Assembly: GCF_003363755.1 (NCBI RefSeq)
Contig: NZ_CP031396.1
Span: 1,984,001 to 2,048,000, forward strand
DNA from: Pseudomonas protegens
Lineage (GTDB): Bacteria; Pseudomonadota; Gammaproteobacteria; Pseudomonadales; Pseudomonadaceae
DNA length: 64,000 nucleotides
Direction of reading: 5' to 3'
Positions 1-8,899 of this stretch are shown here, piece after piece. Each line of letters starts with the position of its first letter. The first letter of the stretch is position 1. The notes beneath the pieces were generated by a model. That model was not told where the DNA came from and ran no database searches. It saw nothing but the letters and a program-made list of their open reading frames with translations. Both the position numbers and the translations under genes were made by a program.

Positions 1-913
1 CCAGGTTGTGCGCCGAGTACAGGCTTTCGCCTTCCGCCAGCAGGCCGACCTGGGTCAGCATTTCTTCGATGAACTGGTGACCGGCTTCGTTGAGTTCGAC
101 CTGACGGGTCTTCTCGTCGACAGTAAAGTGACCAGCCTTGGTGACCTGGCCTTCCACTTCCTCGATGTGCTGCTCGAGACGCGGGATCAGCTTGTTGATC
201 TCGGTGTACAGGCGGGAACTGTCTTCAGCCTGGCCGGAGATGATCAACGGGGTACGGGCTTCGTCGATAAGGATCGAGTCGACTTCGTCGATCACGGCAA
301 AATTGAGCTCGCGCTGGAACTTGTCTTCCATGCTGAAAGCCATGTTGTCGCGCAAGTAGTCGAAACCGAATTCGTTGTTGGTGCCGTAGGTGATGTCGGC
401 GGCGTAGGCGGCGCGCTTCTCTTCCGGCGGCTGGAACGGCGTGACCACGCCAACAGTCAGGCCGAGGAATTCATAAAGCGGACGCATCCAGTTGGCGTCA
501 CGGCGAGCCAGGTAGTCGTTCACCGTCACTACGTGCACGCCTTTGCCGGACAGTGCGTTGAGGTAGACGCCCAGGGTTGCCACCAGGGTCTTGCCTTCAC
601 CGGTACGCATCTCGGCGATCTTGCCTTCATGCAAGGTCATGCCACCGATCAACTGCACATCGAAGTGACGCATGCCCATAACGCGCTTACCGGCTTCACG
701 GGCGACCGCAAAGGCTTCGGGAAGCAGTTTGTCGAGGGTTTCACCCTTGGCGATACGGGCCTTGAACTCGGCAGTCTTGGCACGCAATTGATCGTCCGAA
801 AGGGCCACCATTTGCTCTTCGAAGGCATTGACGATTTGTACCGTCTTGAGCATGCGTTTGACTTCACGCTCGTTCTTGCTTCCAAAAAGTTTCTTTAACA
901 AAGGCGCAAACAT
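1..913 (-). CDS. secA: Protein translocase ATPase SecA (5' part only)
   Basis: SecA is the ATP-driven motor that pushes unfolded preproteins through the SecYEG channel. The first ~304 residues are present; the gene runs off the left edge of the window, so only about a third of the usual ~910-residue protein is visible. The N-terminus reads [20 protein letters not shown]. The nucleotide-binding motif MRTGEGKT lies near residue 105 and the DEAD-like motif [15 protein letters not shown] near 210, both diagnostic of SecA. The ATG at 913 is the family's usual start. It is divergent from dciA across 322 bases; no secM-like leader gene is visible. The reading frame is uninterrupted to the edge. Confidence 0.97.
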   Translation of the reverse strand, partial: MFAPLLKKLFGSKNEREVKRMLKTVQIVNAFEEQMVALSDDQLRAKTAEFKARIAKGETLDKLLPEAFAVAREAGKRVMGMRHFDVQLIGGMTLHEGKIAEMRTGEGKTLVATLGVYLNALSGKGVHVVTVNDYLARRDANWMRPLYEFLGLTVGVVTPFQPPEEKRAAYAADITYGTNNEFGFDYLRDNMAFSMEDKFQRELNFAVIDEVDSILIDEARTPLIISGQAEDSSRLYTEINKLIPRLEQHIEEVEGQVTKAGHFTVDEKTRQVELNEAGHQFIEEMLTQVGLLAEGESLYSAHNL

Positions 914-1235
914 ATCGGCAGGATCTTCCACACATAGGGTTGGAGGGCGGCCCCGTGAGTCGCCCGAGCAGCCCTCATGGCCGCATGCGAACGAGCATTC
1001 TACCCGGAAACGATGGTGAGGAAAGTGGCGTTATTCCACGATGCTGGCACAGCGCTGTGACGGGGCTCACCTAAAATAAGGGCTTTTTGCCGAACTTCAA
1101 GCCCATTGACCACAGAACTTAATGATTACGATCAGCAAAGCGCCAGAAAGTAGTCAAAGTACGAAAAAGCAATGAGAGCGGTGCCCCGGGCGCTTTCTGC
1201 TACCATGGCGCCTCTGTAACTTCAGGTTTCTGATC
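914..1235. other. secA-dciA divergent intergenic region
   Basis: The 322 bases hold no convincing gene. Apart from the candidate secA promoter, the dciA side has a possible -10 (TACCAT, 1201-1206) without a clear -35. No hairpin terminator or repeat was recognised. Confidence 0.5.
1073..1100 (-). promoter_or_regulatory. Candidate sigma-70 promoter of secA
   Basis: Read on the minus strand, TTGAAG (1100-1095) and TATTTT (1078-1073) are separated by 16 bases. Each hexamer has four matches to consensus. It would give a leader of roughly 150 bases before the secA ATG. This is a prediction from hexamers only. Confidence 0.35.
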
Positions 1236-1691
1236 ATGGCATTTCGCCCCCTTACGGCACGCGCGCCTGCCGTTCTTCTTCGCGAAGCCAAGCCACTCAA
1301 AGCCATACTCGGCCACGCCCAGCGCCTGGCGCATCTGCAGCGCCTGCTGGAGAGCCAGTTACAGCCGGCTGCTCGCGAACATTGCCACGTCGCCTCCTGG
1401 CGAGAAGGCAGCTTGCTGCTGATCGTCACCGATGGCCACTGGGCTACGCGCCTGCGCTATCAGCAAAAACGCCTGCAGCGCCAATTGCAGGAGTTCAACG
1501 AGTTCAGCAACCTCACGCGCATCCTGTTCAAGGTCCAGCCACCCACGGTTCAACAGGGCGCAGTGGGGCACACCATGGATCTGTCGAACAACGCCGCCGA
1601 AACCATCCAGGCCACAGCCGAAGGCATCACTGATCCCAATCTGCGTGCCGCCCTGGAGCGCCTGGCCAGCCACGCCAAACCACGGGGCTGA
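1236..1691 (+). CDS. dciA: DciA-type replicative helicase loader (DUF721)
   Basis: The 151-residue protein matches the DUF721/DciA family, which loads the DnaB replicative helicase in bacteria lacking DnaC/DnaI. Visible family traits are the small size, a basic helical N-terminus (roughly residues 1-45), and a compact domain with SWREGSLLLIVTDGHWATRLRY at about 51-71, the conserved W/L-T-RLR core. The tail from about 110 is hydrophilic and looks disordered. Position beside and divergent from secA is the usual pseudomonad arrangement (the lpxC-DUF721-secA neighbourhood). Start ATG at 1236. Family assignment is from sequence pattern; helicase loading is inferred from the family. Confidence 0.8.
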   Translation: MAFRPLTARAPAVLLREAKPLKAILGHAQRLAHLQRLLESQLQPAAREHCHVASWREGSLLLIVTDGHWATRLRYQQKRLQRQLQEFNEFSNLTRILFKVQPPTVQQGAVGHTMDLSNNAAETIQATAEGITDPNLRAALERLASHAKPRG

Positions 1692-1706
1692 CCCAGACGC
1701 CAGGCT

Positions 1707-3194
1707 TCAGCGGCGCTTGCTGCCACCCAGCAACGACCCCATCAGCCCCCTGACCAATTGCCGGCCTAACTGATTGGCCGCCTGACGCATGGCTGACTTC
1801 AACGCCTGCCCGGCCGCCGTGCCGAGGAACTCACCCGCCCGATCAGCCAGGCTCGGTTCTTCAGCGCCAGGCTTGTCGGGTGTCGCCTGCGCTTCAGGCG
1901 CCAGGTCCTTGCGCCCCATCAACACCTCATAGGCAGACTCACGATCGATAGGCTTGTCATAACGCCCCTGTAACGGCGAACTGGCGATCAGGGCCTTGCG
2001 CTCAGCCTCGGTCAAAGGTCCGACTCGCGATTGCGGAGGCGCCACTAACACGCGCTGGACCATCTCCGGCGTGCCCTTGTCTTGCAGAGTACCCACCAGC
2101 GCCTCGCCGATACCCAGCTCAGTGAGCACCGCCAGCGCATCGAAGTCCGGGTTCGGACGGAAACCATCGGCCACAGCCCGCAACGACTTCTGCTCCTTGG
2201 CGGTGAACGCCCGCAAGCCATGCTGAATACGCAGGCCCAGTTGAGCCAGCACATCGTCCGGCAGATCCCCTGGCGATTGGGTTACGAAATAAACCCCCAC
2301 TCCCTTGGAACGAATCAGCCGCACCACCTGTTCCAGTCGATCCTGCAAAGCCTTGGGAGTGCCCGCGAACAGCAAGTGGGCCTCGTCGAAAAACAGGGCC
2401 AGCACAGGCTTGTCCGCATCACCGCGTTCCGGCAGTTGCTCGAACAACTCAGCCAGCAGCCATAAAAGGAAGGTCGCATAGACTTTCGGTGCCTCGTGCA
2501 CCAGACGGCTGGCATCGAGCAGATGAATCCGCCCACGGCCATCGGCCGCCGGTTGCAGAATGTCTTCCAGTTGCAACGCAGGCTCGCCGAACAGAGCTTC
2601 CGCCCCTTGCTGCTCCAGGGTCGCCAAGCGCCGTAACAGCGCCTGACTGGAACCTGTGGTCATCAGCGCCGCGTCATCTCCCAGCAGTTGAGGGTTGTCC
2701 TTGAGGTGATTGAGCAGCGCCTTGAGATCCTTCAAATCCAGCAACAAAAGCCCTTCACGGTCCGCCACCTTGAACGCGGCATACAGCGCAGACTGCTGGC
2801 TGTCGGTGAGTTCAAGCAGGCTGCCCAGCAACAATGGGCCCATTTCGCTCAAGGTGGTGCGCAAGGGATGACCGGACTGCCCCTGGATATCCCACAGCGT
2901 TACCGGATACGCCTGAGGCTTATGCTCAAGCCACGGCATACCGGCGATCCGTTCGGCAATCTTGCCCTGTGGATTGCCCGCCGCCCCCAGCCCGCACAAA
3001 TCGCCTTTGATATCCGCAGCGAACACCGCCACCCCGGCGTCACTGAAGGCCTCGGCCAGGCGTTGCAAGGTCACGGTCTTGCCAGTGCCGGTGGCGCCCG
3101 CCACCAGGCCATGGCGGTTGGCCAGGCGCATGGCCTGAGCGATCGGCTGACCACCAAGGTCGGCACCGATAACGAGTTGCGATAAATCAGGCAT
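1707..3194 (-). CDS. HerA-like / DUF853 (YjgR-type) P-loop ATPase
   Basis: A 495-residue ATPase of the DUF853 family, related to HerA/FtsK-type pumps and often annotated as helicase HerA-like. The Walker A motif GATGTGKT is at about residues 33-40, followed by the family's VFAADIKGDLCGL. Walker B is the ALFFDEAHLLF stretch near 265, and YFVTQSPGDLPDDVLAQLG near 305 looks like the sensor region. The C-terminal ~70 residues are Ala/Gln-rich and end in a basic GGSKRR tail. There is no membrane segment, so it is probably cytosolic. Its 3' end faces dciA with 15 bases between. The substrate is unknown; a DNA-processing role is only inferred from HerA relatives. Confidence 0.82.
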   Translation of the reverse strand: MPDLSQLVIGADLGGQPIAQAMRLANRHGLVAGATGTGKTVTLQRLAEAFSDAGVAVFAADIKGDLCGLGAAGNPQGKIAERIAGMPWLEHKPQAYPVTLWDIQGQSGHPLRTTLSEMGPLLLGSLLELTDSQQSALYAAFKVADREGLLLLDLKDLKALLNHLKDNPQLLGDDAALMTTGSSQALLRRLATLEQQGAEALFGEPALQLEDILQPAADGRGRIHLLDASRLVHEAPKVYATFLLWLLAELFEQLPERGDADKPVLALFFDEAHLLFAGTPKALQDRLEQVVRLIRSKGVGVYFVTQSPGDLPDDVLAQLGLRIQHGLRAFTAKEQKSLRAVADGFRPNPDFDALAVLTELGIGEALVGTLQDKGTPEMVQRVLVAPPQSRVGPLTEAERKALIASSPLQGRYDKPIDRESAYEVLMGRKDLAPEAQATPDKPGAEEPSLADRAGEFLGTAAGQALKSAMRQAANQLGRQLVRGLMGSLLGGSKRR

Positions 3195-3388
3195 TTTGTC
3201 ACCCCTGGTTAAGCTTTGGCCTTACACGGTCGATATGAAGAAATGATGGATCAGAAGTATCTGAAATAAAGGTCAGGTAATTCCTTTGGGATAGATGGAG
3301 ATATCAGCTTACTTATAACACCGCCCATTCTGCGCGCTTTTCCAACCCGATGCCCTGGACTCAAAGACCTTAGCGGACACACCAAGCC

Positions 3389-5278
3389 ATGAACAAAAAT
3401 CTGCGCTTCAGCCACAAGATCCTGCTTGCCGCCTCGCTGATCGTCATAGCTGCATTTGCGCTATTCACGCTCTACAACGATTACCTGCAACGCAACGCCA
3501 TTCGTGATGATCTGGACAACTATCTTCAGGAAATGGGCGACGTTACGGCAAAAAATATTCAGACCTGGCTCGCCGGTCGCGCCTTGCTGATCGAGAACAT
3601 CTCGCAATCGGTAGCGCTCAACCCCGACCCGACCAATGTCAGCAATCTGCTGGAACAGAAGTCCGTGAGCTCAACCTTCATGGGGGCTTACCTGGGTAAC
3701 AAGGATGGCACCTTCATCATCCGCCCCAACAGCAAGATGCCCGACGGCTACGACCCTCGCGCACGCCCTTGGTACAAGAGTGCGGAGAGCACCAATGGCT
3801 CGGCCCTGACCGAACCCTACATCGACCTGGCCTCCGGCCAACTGGTGATTTCCATTGTCGACAGCGTGATCAAGGCCGGCCAGCGTGTTGGTGTAGTGGG
3901 CGGCGACCTCAGCCTGCAGGTGATTGCCGACAGCATCAACGCCCTGGACTTCGACGGCATGGGCTACGCCTTCCTGATCAGCGCCGACGGCAAGATCCTG
4001 GTGCACCCGGACAAGAACCTGGTGATGAAGAATCTCAAGGACGTCTATCCCCAGGACACCCCGCGCATCAGCAGCGAGCTCAGTGAGGTCAGCGTCGACG
4101 GCAAAACCCGCATCGTCACCTTCACCCCGATCAAGGGCCTGTCTTCGGTGAACTGGTACATCGGCCTGTCGGTGGACAAGGACAAGGCCTTCGCCATGCT
4201 CAGCGAATTCCGTACCTCGGCCCTGATCGCCACCCTGACCGCCGTGGCCCTGACCATCGCCCTGCTGGGCCTGCTGATTCGCCTGCTCATGCAGCCCCTG
4301 CATGTGATGACCCGCGCCATGCAAGACATTGCCGATGGCGAAGGCGACCTGACCCGCCGCCTGAACATCCACAACCAGGACGAATTCGGCATCCTCGGTA
4401 CCGCCTTCAACCGTTTTGTCGAACGTATCCACGGTTCGATCCGCGAAGTCTCCTCGGCCACCGAACATGTCAACGAAGTAGCCCTGCGGGTGGTCAGCGC
4501 CTCCAACTCATCGATGCTCAACTCCGATGAGCAGGCCAGTCGCACCAACAGTGTCGCCGCTGCCATCAATCAACTGGGGGCCGCGGCCCAGGAAATCGCC
4601 CGTAATGCCGCCCAGGCCTCGCAACAGGCCAGCGACGCCCGCAACCTGGCTGAAGACGGCCAGCAGGTGGTGGATCGCAGCATCCAGGCGATGAACCAGC
4701 TGTCGGACATGATCAGCGCCTCCAGCAGCAACATCGAGACCCTGAACAGCAAGACCGTGAACATCGGGCAGATTCTCGAAGTCATCACCAGCATTTCCCA
4801 ACAGACCAACTTGCTGGCACTCAACGCCGCCATTGAAGCCGCCCGTGCAGGTGAGGCCGGCCGCGGATTTGCCGTGGTTGCCGACGAAGTGCGCAACCTG
4901 GCGCACCGCACCCAAGAGTCGGCGCAGCAGGTACAGACCATGATCGAGGAACTGCAAGTGGGCGCCCGCGAGTCGGTGAGCACCATGAGCAACAGCCAGC
5001 GCCACAGCCAGGACAGCGTGGAGATCGCCAACCAGGCAGGAGAACGCCTGAACAGCGTGACCCAGCGCATTGGTGAAATCGACGGCATGAACCAGTCGGT
5101 GGCCACCGCCACCGAAGAACAGACTTCGGTGGTGGAGTCCATCAACATGGACATCACCGAAATCAATACGCTGAACCAGGAAGGCGTGGAAAACCTCCAG
5201 GCGACACTACGGGCCTGCTCCGATCTGGAACAGCAAGCAGCGCGCTTGAAGCATCTGGTAGGCAGTTTCAGGATTTGA
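3389..5278 (+). CDS. Methyl-accepting chemotaxis protein, PctA/CtaA-type amino-acid receptor
   Basis: A 629-residue transmembrane chemoreceptor that would pass ligand binding to the CheA-CheW array. Membrane segments lie at about 11-29 and 275-297 and enclose a periplasmic dCache domain. The ligand-pocket stretch [14 protein letters not shown] near residue 120 and the following EPYID carry the Tyr, Arg, Trp and Tyr of the amino-acid-binding dCache signature. A HAMP domain follows (about 299-350), then the signalling tip with [20 protein letters not shown] near 475. No CheR-binding pentapeptide is present at the C-terminus (it ends GSFRI). The N-terminus and overall sequence resemble PctA/PctB of P. 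aeruginosa and CtaA of P. fluorescens; purU-mvaT-sbcB downstream is the same neighbourhood. Amino acids are the likely ligands; which ones cannot be told. Confidence 0.9.
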   Translation: MNKNLRFSHKILLAASLIVIAAFALFTLYNDYLQRNAIRDDLDNYLQEMGDVTAKNIQTWLAGRALLIENISQSVALNPDPTNVSNLLEQKSVSSTFMGAYLGNKDGTFIIRPNSKMPDGYDPRARPWYKSAESTNGSALTEPYIDLASGQLVISIVDSVIKAGQRVGVVGGDLSLQVIADSINALDFDGMGYAFLISADGKILVHPDKNLVMKNLKDVYPQDTPRISSELSEVSVDGKTRIVTFTPIKGLSSVNWYIGLSVDKDKAFAMLSEFRTSALIATLTAVALTIALLGLLIRLLMQPLHVMTRAMQDIADGEGDLTRRLNIHNQDEFGILGTAFNRFVERIHGSIREVSSATEHVNEVALRVVSASNSSMLNSDEQASRTNSVAAAINQLGAAAQEIARNAAQASQQASDARNLAEDGQQVVDRSIQAMNQLSDMISASSSNIETLNSKTVNIGQILEVITSISQQTNLLALNAAIEAARAGEAGRGFAVVADEVRNLAHRTQESAQQVQTMIEELQVGARESVSTMSNSQRHSQDSVEIANQAGERLNSVTQRIGEIDGMNQSVATATEEQTSVVESINMDITEINTLNQEGVENLQATLRACSDLEQQAARLKHLVGSFRI

Positions 5279-5297
5279 TGACGGGCCTCAGGGCCCT

Positions 5298-5320
5298 TTC
5301 ACCGGCGAGTCGGCTCCTAC
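5298..5320 (-). repeat. REP element
   Basis: Read on the minus strand, GTAGGAGCCGACTCGCCGG is a typical fluorescent-pseudomonad REP core. It is 27 bases from an inverted partner (5348-5370), so the two form a REP doublet just after the chemoreceptor gene. Confidence 0.7.
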
Positions 5321-5347
5321 GCGGGGAGCCGATTGCCAAGCTTTAAA

Positions 5348-5370
5348 TAGAAGCCGGCTTGCCGGCGAAC
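5348..5370 (+). repeat. REP element, partner of inverted copy
   Basis: TAGAAGCCGGCTTGCCGGCG matches the REP core also seen at 26262-26291 and, inverted, at 27920-27944 and 32309-32332. With the copy at 5298-5320 it makes a head-to-head doublet of REPIN type. Confidence 0.75.
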
Positions 5371-5373
5371 CAC

Positions 5374-5544
5374 TCACTGCGGCTGCGGCGCTGGCTCCTG
5401 CTGCAACTGCTCCCACAGTTGGGCGGCCCCCGGAAACTCGGTGCCGTCATCGGCATCAAGTTCATCGGGGTCATAGCGGCTCAAGCACCCCTCGCCGAGG
5501 GTGGCGGGGGCCTGGGAAGTGGCTTTATCCAGTGGATCGGTCAT
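5374..5544 (-). CDS. Small acidic hypothetical protein (56 aa)
   Basis: A 56-residue frame starting MTDPLDKATSQAP and ending QEPAPQPQ. It is strongly acidic in the middle (YDPDELDADDGTE) and rich in Gln/Pro at the end, with no membrane segment or signal peptide. It lies downstream of purU on the same strand, 68 bases away, with a hairpin between them. A small gene at this position next to purU is also found in P. aeruginosa. I do not recognise a function. The codon pattern and composition fit a real gene, but the size leaves doubt. Confidence 0.6.
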   Translation of the reverse strand: MTDPLDKATSQAPATLGEGCLSRYDPDELDADDGTEFPGAAQLWEQLQQEPAPQPQ

Positions 5545-5567
5545 CGGGCTGACCTCGTGATTTACAG

Positions 5568-5609
5568 AACCAGGAGCGGGATATTGAACCCCCGCTCCTG
5601 GTTTTTTTT
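5568..5609 (+). terminator. Intrinsic terminator between the small protein gene and purU
   Basis: Thirteen-base arms AACCAGGAGCGGG (5568-5580) and CCCGCTCCTGGTT (5591-5603) flank a 10-base loop, and a run of eight T follows on the plus strand. It would stop plus-strand read-through from the chemoreceptor side. On the minus strand it lacks a T tract, so purU transcripts may continue into the small gene. Confidence 0.8.
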
Positions 5610-5612
5610 CAA

Positions 5613-6461
5613 TCAGAACACCACGGTCTTGTTGCCGTGCACCAGCACACGGTCTTCCAGGTGGTAGCGCAGGCCGCGGGCCAGGACCATCTTCTCCACA
5701 TCACGACCGAAACGCACCATGTCCTCGATGCTGTCGCTGTGGCTGACCCGTACCACGTCCTGCTCGATGATAGGACCGGCGTCCAGCTCTTCGGTGACGT
5801 AGTGGCAGGTGGCGCCAATCAGCTTCACCCCACGCAGGGAAGCCTGGTGGTAAGGCTTGGCACCGACGAAGGACGGCAGGAAGCTGTGATGGATGTTGAT
5901 CACCTTGTGCGCATATTCGCTGCACAACGCCGGCGGCAGGATCTGCATGTAGCGCGCCAGCACCACCACTTCGGCGTCGTGCTGTTTGACCAGACGCGAG
6001 ACCTCGGCGAAAGCCGGCTCCTTGTCCTGGGGATTGACCGGTACGTGGTGATAAGGAATACCGTGCCACTCGACCATGCTGCGCAGGTCATCGTGGTTGG
6101 AGATCACACAGACGATCTCACAGTCCAGCTCATCGCTGTGCCAGCGGTGCAACAAGTCGGCCAGGCAATGGGACTCGCGACTGGCCATGAGCACCACACG
6201 CTTTTTCTCGGCGGTATCAGTGATTCGCCAGTCCATCGAGAACTCTTCGGCGATCGGCGCGAATGCCTCGCGAAAAGCCTCCAGGCCAAAAGGCAGGGAA
6301 TCGGCACGAATCTCGTGGCGCATGAAGAACCAGCCACTGAGGTTGTCCGAGTGGTGGCTCGCTTCGGTGATCCAACCGTTATGGGAGGCCAGAAAGTTAC
6401 TGACTTTGGCAACGATGCCAACGCGGTCAGGGCAAGAAATCACCAACCGAAAGGTGCGCAT
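5613..6461 (-). CDS. purU: Formyltetrahydrofolate deformylase PurU
   Basis: PurU hydrolyses 10-formyl-tetrahydrofolate to formate and tetrahydrofolate, balancing one-carbon units and feeding formate to PurT. The 282-residue protein has an N-terminal ACT domain (MRTFRLVISCPDRVGIVAKV, residues 1-20) and a C-terminal formyltransferase-like domain. The catalytic region reads INIHHSFLPSFVGAKPYHQA near 222 and ATCHYVTEELDAGPII near 250. The start at 6461 was preferred to an upstream in-frame ATG because it matches the family and has GGAG nine bases ahead. Length is that of the family (about 280). It is divergent from mvaT. Confidence 0.96.
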   Translation of the reverse strand: MRTFRLVISCPDRVGIVAKVSNFLASHNGWITEASHHSDNLSGWFFMRHEIRADSLPFGLEAFREAFAPIAEEFSMDWRITDTAEKKRVVLMASRESHCLADLLHRWHSDELDCEIVCVISNHDDLRSMVEWHGIPYHHVPVNPQDKEPAFAEVSRLVKQHDAEVVVLARYMQILPPALCSEYAHKVINIHHSFLPSFVGAKPYHQASLRGVKLIGATCHYVTEELDAGPIIEQDVVRVSHSDSIEDMVRFGRDVEKMVLARGLRYHLEDRVLVHGNKTVVF

Positions 6462-6732
6462 GAGGGGGAAACTCCAGAACTTCGCAAAGGTCGCCATTCT
6501 AGCCACTGCGCGAAAAAACTGCAGTATCCATTGCGCGCCGGGCCTTGATTAGATTGGCAATCGCCGCTTGAAAAGCCTAATCCACAGCCACTGCAACGAC
6601 AGATACCGACACTTGCCAATAGCGCACAACTAGTTTGTGAATAGCGCAGTTGAACCCTTCAACCTATTAAATACCGAAATGATTTTTACGTCTAAACACA
6701 CTAAGAGAGACAAATAAAACAGCGGTATTATG

Positions 6733-6761
6733 TTTACTTGCACATACTCTCTGACTATTAT
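6733..6761 (+). promoter_or_regulatory. Sigma-70 promoter of mvaT
   Basis: TTTACT (6733-6738) and TATTAT (6756-6761) are separated by exactly 17 bases. This puts transcription start near 6768 and gives a leader of about 40 bases with TAAGGT before the mvaT ATG. The upstream 100 bases are unusually AT-rich for this genome, as expected of a region bound by MvaT itself. Confidence 0.65.
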
Positions 6762-6807
6762 TGCGACATTGTCACCCAGCCACTCAGCGCTCAATAAGGT
6801 AGTCCAC

Positions 6808-7182
6808 ATGTCCCTGATCAACGAATACCGTGCTACAGAAGAAGCCATTAAAGAACTGCAAGCACGTTTGAAAAACCTGTCCCAAGACGACAAACTGAAA
6901 ACCGAACTGGAATTCGAAGGCAAACTGCGCAGCCTGATGGGCGAGTACTCCAAGTCCCTGCGCGACATCATCGCCCTGCTGGATCCGGACTCGAAAGTTA
7001 AAGCACCACGCGCCGCAGTAAAAACCACCGGTACCAAGCGTGCTCGTAAAGTTAAACAGTACAAAAACCCGCACAACGGTGAAGTCATCGAAACCAAAGG
7101 TGGCAACCACAAAACTCTGAAAGAGTGGAAAGCCAAGTGGGGCGGCGATGTGGTTGAAGGCTGGGCAACCCTGCTGGGCTAA
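6808..7182 (+). CDS. mvaT: H-NS-like nucleoid protein MvaT
   Basis: MvaT is the Pseudomonas xenogeneic silencer; it binds AT-rich DNA in the minor groove and oligomerises into filaments. The 124-residue protein begins MSLINEYRATEEAIKELQ, followed by a coiled-coil oligomerisation region (about 1-60). A basic linker with TGTKRARKVKQYKNP comes next, and then the C-terminal AT-hook-like DNA-binding part with NGEVIETKGGNHKTLKEWK (about 90-110). Length fits the family (124). The in-frame start at 6730 was rejected because the family start is at 6808 with a ribosome site just ahead. It is flanked by purU and sbcB, as in P. aeruginosa. Confidence 0.97.
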   Translation: MSLINEYRATEEAIKELQARLKNLSQDDKLKTELEFEGKLRSLMGEYSKSLRDIIALLDPDSKVKAPRAAVKTTGTKRARKVKQYKNPHNGEVIETKGGNHKTLKEWKAKWGGDVVEGWATLLG

Positions 7183-7220
7183 GCCTTGCCAGTGAGCGCC
7201 CGGGCTCCTGCAGTCCGATT

Positions 7221-7249
7221 AAAAAACGCCAGCCCGCTGGCGTTTTTTT
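7221..7249 (+). terminator. Bidirectional intrinsic terminator between mvaT and sbcB
   Basis: AAAAAACGCCAG and CTGGCGTTTTTT flank a short CCCG loop. T tracts occur on both strands, so it serves convergent mvaT and sbcB. Confidence 0.9.
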
Positions 7250-7286
7250 ATGCCCAGGCAACCTGTTCCAGAGCCGGAGCCATCCT

Positions 7287-8714
7287 TCAAAGAGCCAGGC
7301 GCCCAGCCAGGGCCCGAACATGCTCGCGCCACTCATCCAGCACCTGGCGCTGCTTCGGATCAGCACTTAACAACGATTGCTCAAGTCCCTGAGCAAAACT
7401 TTCCAGGGTATTGGGCGCGCCGAGTTTCGGGTCAAGCAAACGCTGCTGACAGAACCCGCGCCAACGCTCTTGCTCAGTTTTATCCAATGTCTCTGGAAAG
7501 TTGCGGGCACGGTAGCGAAAGAGCAATTCAGGCAAGCGCTCATCATCAAATGGCCACTGTTGCTGGGCCAAATGCAACGGATCAGCCTCACGCACTTGCT
7601 CACACAAACGCCGGTCGCGATCACCAATAAAGCCGTCGTACAACTGTTGCTCCGGGTCCTCGCTGGCCGCGAACTCATCAGGACCATAAATCACCGAAAG
7701 TTTATCCCGCCAAACTTCCTGGGCCTCAGTCAAAAGCACGCCACGGCGCTGGTACTGCTCCATGTCCAAGTGCAGCCGTTGTTGATCCTCCACACGCAAG
7801 ACATTCAAGGGCGCCACTACCGGGCAGCGATTGATATGGATGAGTTTCAACGGCACTGGCAGCTCACCGTCCAGAAGATCTTCGCGCCGCGTATATAAAC
7901 GCTGACGCAAGGTTTCGGCATCCAGATCCAGCAGCCCCTGCGGATCCAGATGCAGATCACAAACGATCAGCGCATTGCGGTTGCGTGGGTGCCAGGCCAG
8001 GGGCAGCACCACCCCGATGTAGTGCCGGGCCGCAGAGAAACGCCCGGAAATATGCACCAGAGGCTGCAGCAGGCGGATCTGATCCATCACCCGCTGCTTG
8101 CTGCGCAGTTGAAACAGCCAGTCATAGAGCTTGGGTTGCTTGTCGCGAATCAGACGCGCCAAGGCAATGGTGGCGCGGACATCGGACAGTGCATCGTGGG
8201 CCTGGCCGTGATCGATACCATTGGCAGCGGTCAGGCGTTCCAGCTTGAGGGTCACCTGCCCCTGCTCCTGCGGCCAGACGATCCCCTCGGGACGCAGAGC
8301 GTAGGCCGTACGCACCACATCGATCAGGTCCCAGCGGCTGTTGCCACCCTGCCATTCACGGGCATAGGGATCGAAGAAATTGCGGTACAGGCTGTAGCGG
8401 GTCACTTCATCGTCGAAACGCAAGGTGTTGTAGCCAACGCCGCAAGTCCCAGGGCGCGCCAGTTGCCCGTGCACCCGGGTCATGAAATCCGCCTCGCTCA
8501 AACCCTGCGCCGCCAGCCGGCTCGGGGTGATGCCGGTGATCATGCAGGCCACCGGGTGCGGCAGGATATCGTCGCTGGGCTGGCAGTAGAGGTTGACCGG
8601 TTCGTCGATCTCATTGAGCGCCAGATCGGTGCGAATACCGGCCACTTGCAACGGGCGATCGCTGCGAGGATTGATGCCGGTGGTTTCGTAGTCGTACCAA
8701 AAGAGGGAAGTCAC
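7287..8714 (-). CDS. sbcB: Exodeoxyribonuclease I SbcB
   Basis: Exonuclease I degrades single-stranded DNA 3' to 5' and acts in mismatch repair and recombination clean-up. The 475-residue protein is exactly the length of the E. coli enzyme. The DEDDh catalytic sites are visible: FWYDYETTGI at about 4-13 (D and E), YNTLRFDDEV near 95 (D), and NGIDHGQAHDALSDVRAT near 175 (H and D). The start is a GTG at 8714, chosen because VTSLFWYDYETTG is the family N-terminus and AGGAA lies upstream; the longer frame to 8855 has no homologous N-terminus. It converges on mvaT. Confidence 0.95.
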   Translation of the reverse strand: MTSLFWYDYETTGINPRSDRPLQVAGIRTDLALNEIDEPVNLYCQPSDDILPHPVACMITGITPSRLAAQGLSEADFMTRVHGQLARPGTCGVGYNTLRFDDEVTRYSLYRNFFDPYAREWQGGNSRWDLIDVVRTAYALRPEGIVWPQEQGQVTLKLERLTAANGIDHGQAHDALSDVRATIALARLIRDKQPKLYDWLFQLRSKQRVMDQIRLLQPLVHISGRFSAARHYIGVVLPLAWHPRNRNALIVCDLHLDPQGLLDLDAETLRQRLYTRREDLLDGELPVPLKLIHINRCPVVAPLNVLRVEDQQRLHLDMEQYQRRGVLLTEAQEVWRDKLSVIYGPDEFAASEDPEQQLYDGFIGDRDRRLCEQVREADPLHLAQQQWPFDDERLPELLFRYRARNFPETLDKTEQERWRGFCQQRLLDPKLGAPNTLESFAQGLEQSLLSADPKQRQVLDEWREHVRALAGRLAL

Positions 8715-8899
8715 GGCCTGTTCCTGAACTGAAAGACCGCCGCAGTCTAGGCGCTCAAGCATCCCCAGGGCCAGCCGCGCGAACCGGCGGCACACAGAGC
8801 GCCACGTTGAATTCGCAGTTAATGATGTCGTTTGCCCCTCGGACACTGCTAGCATCTGCGCTGGATTTTTCTCTACCAGGCCAAGCCCCTAAGTTGCCC

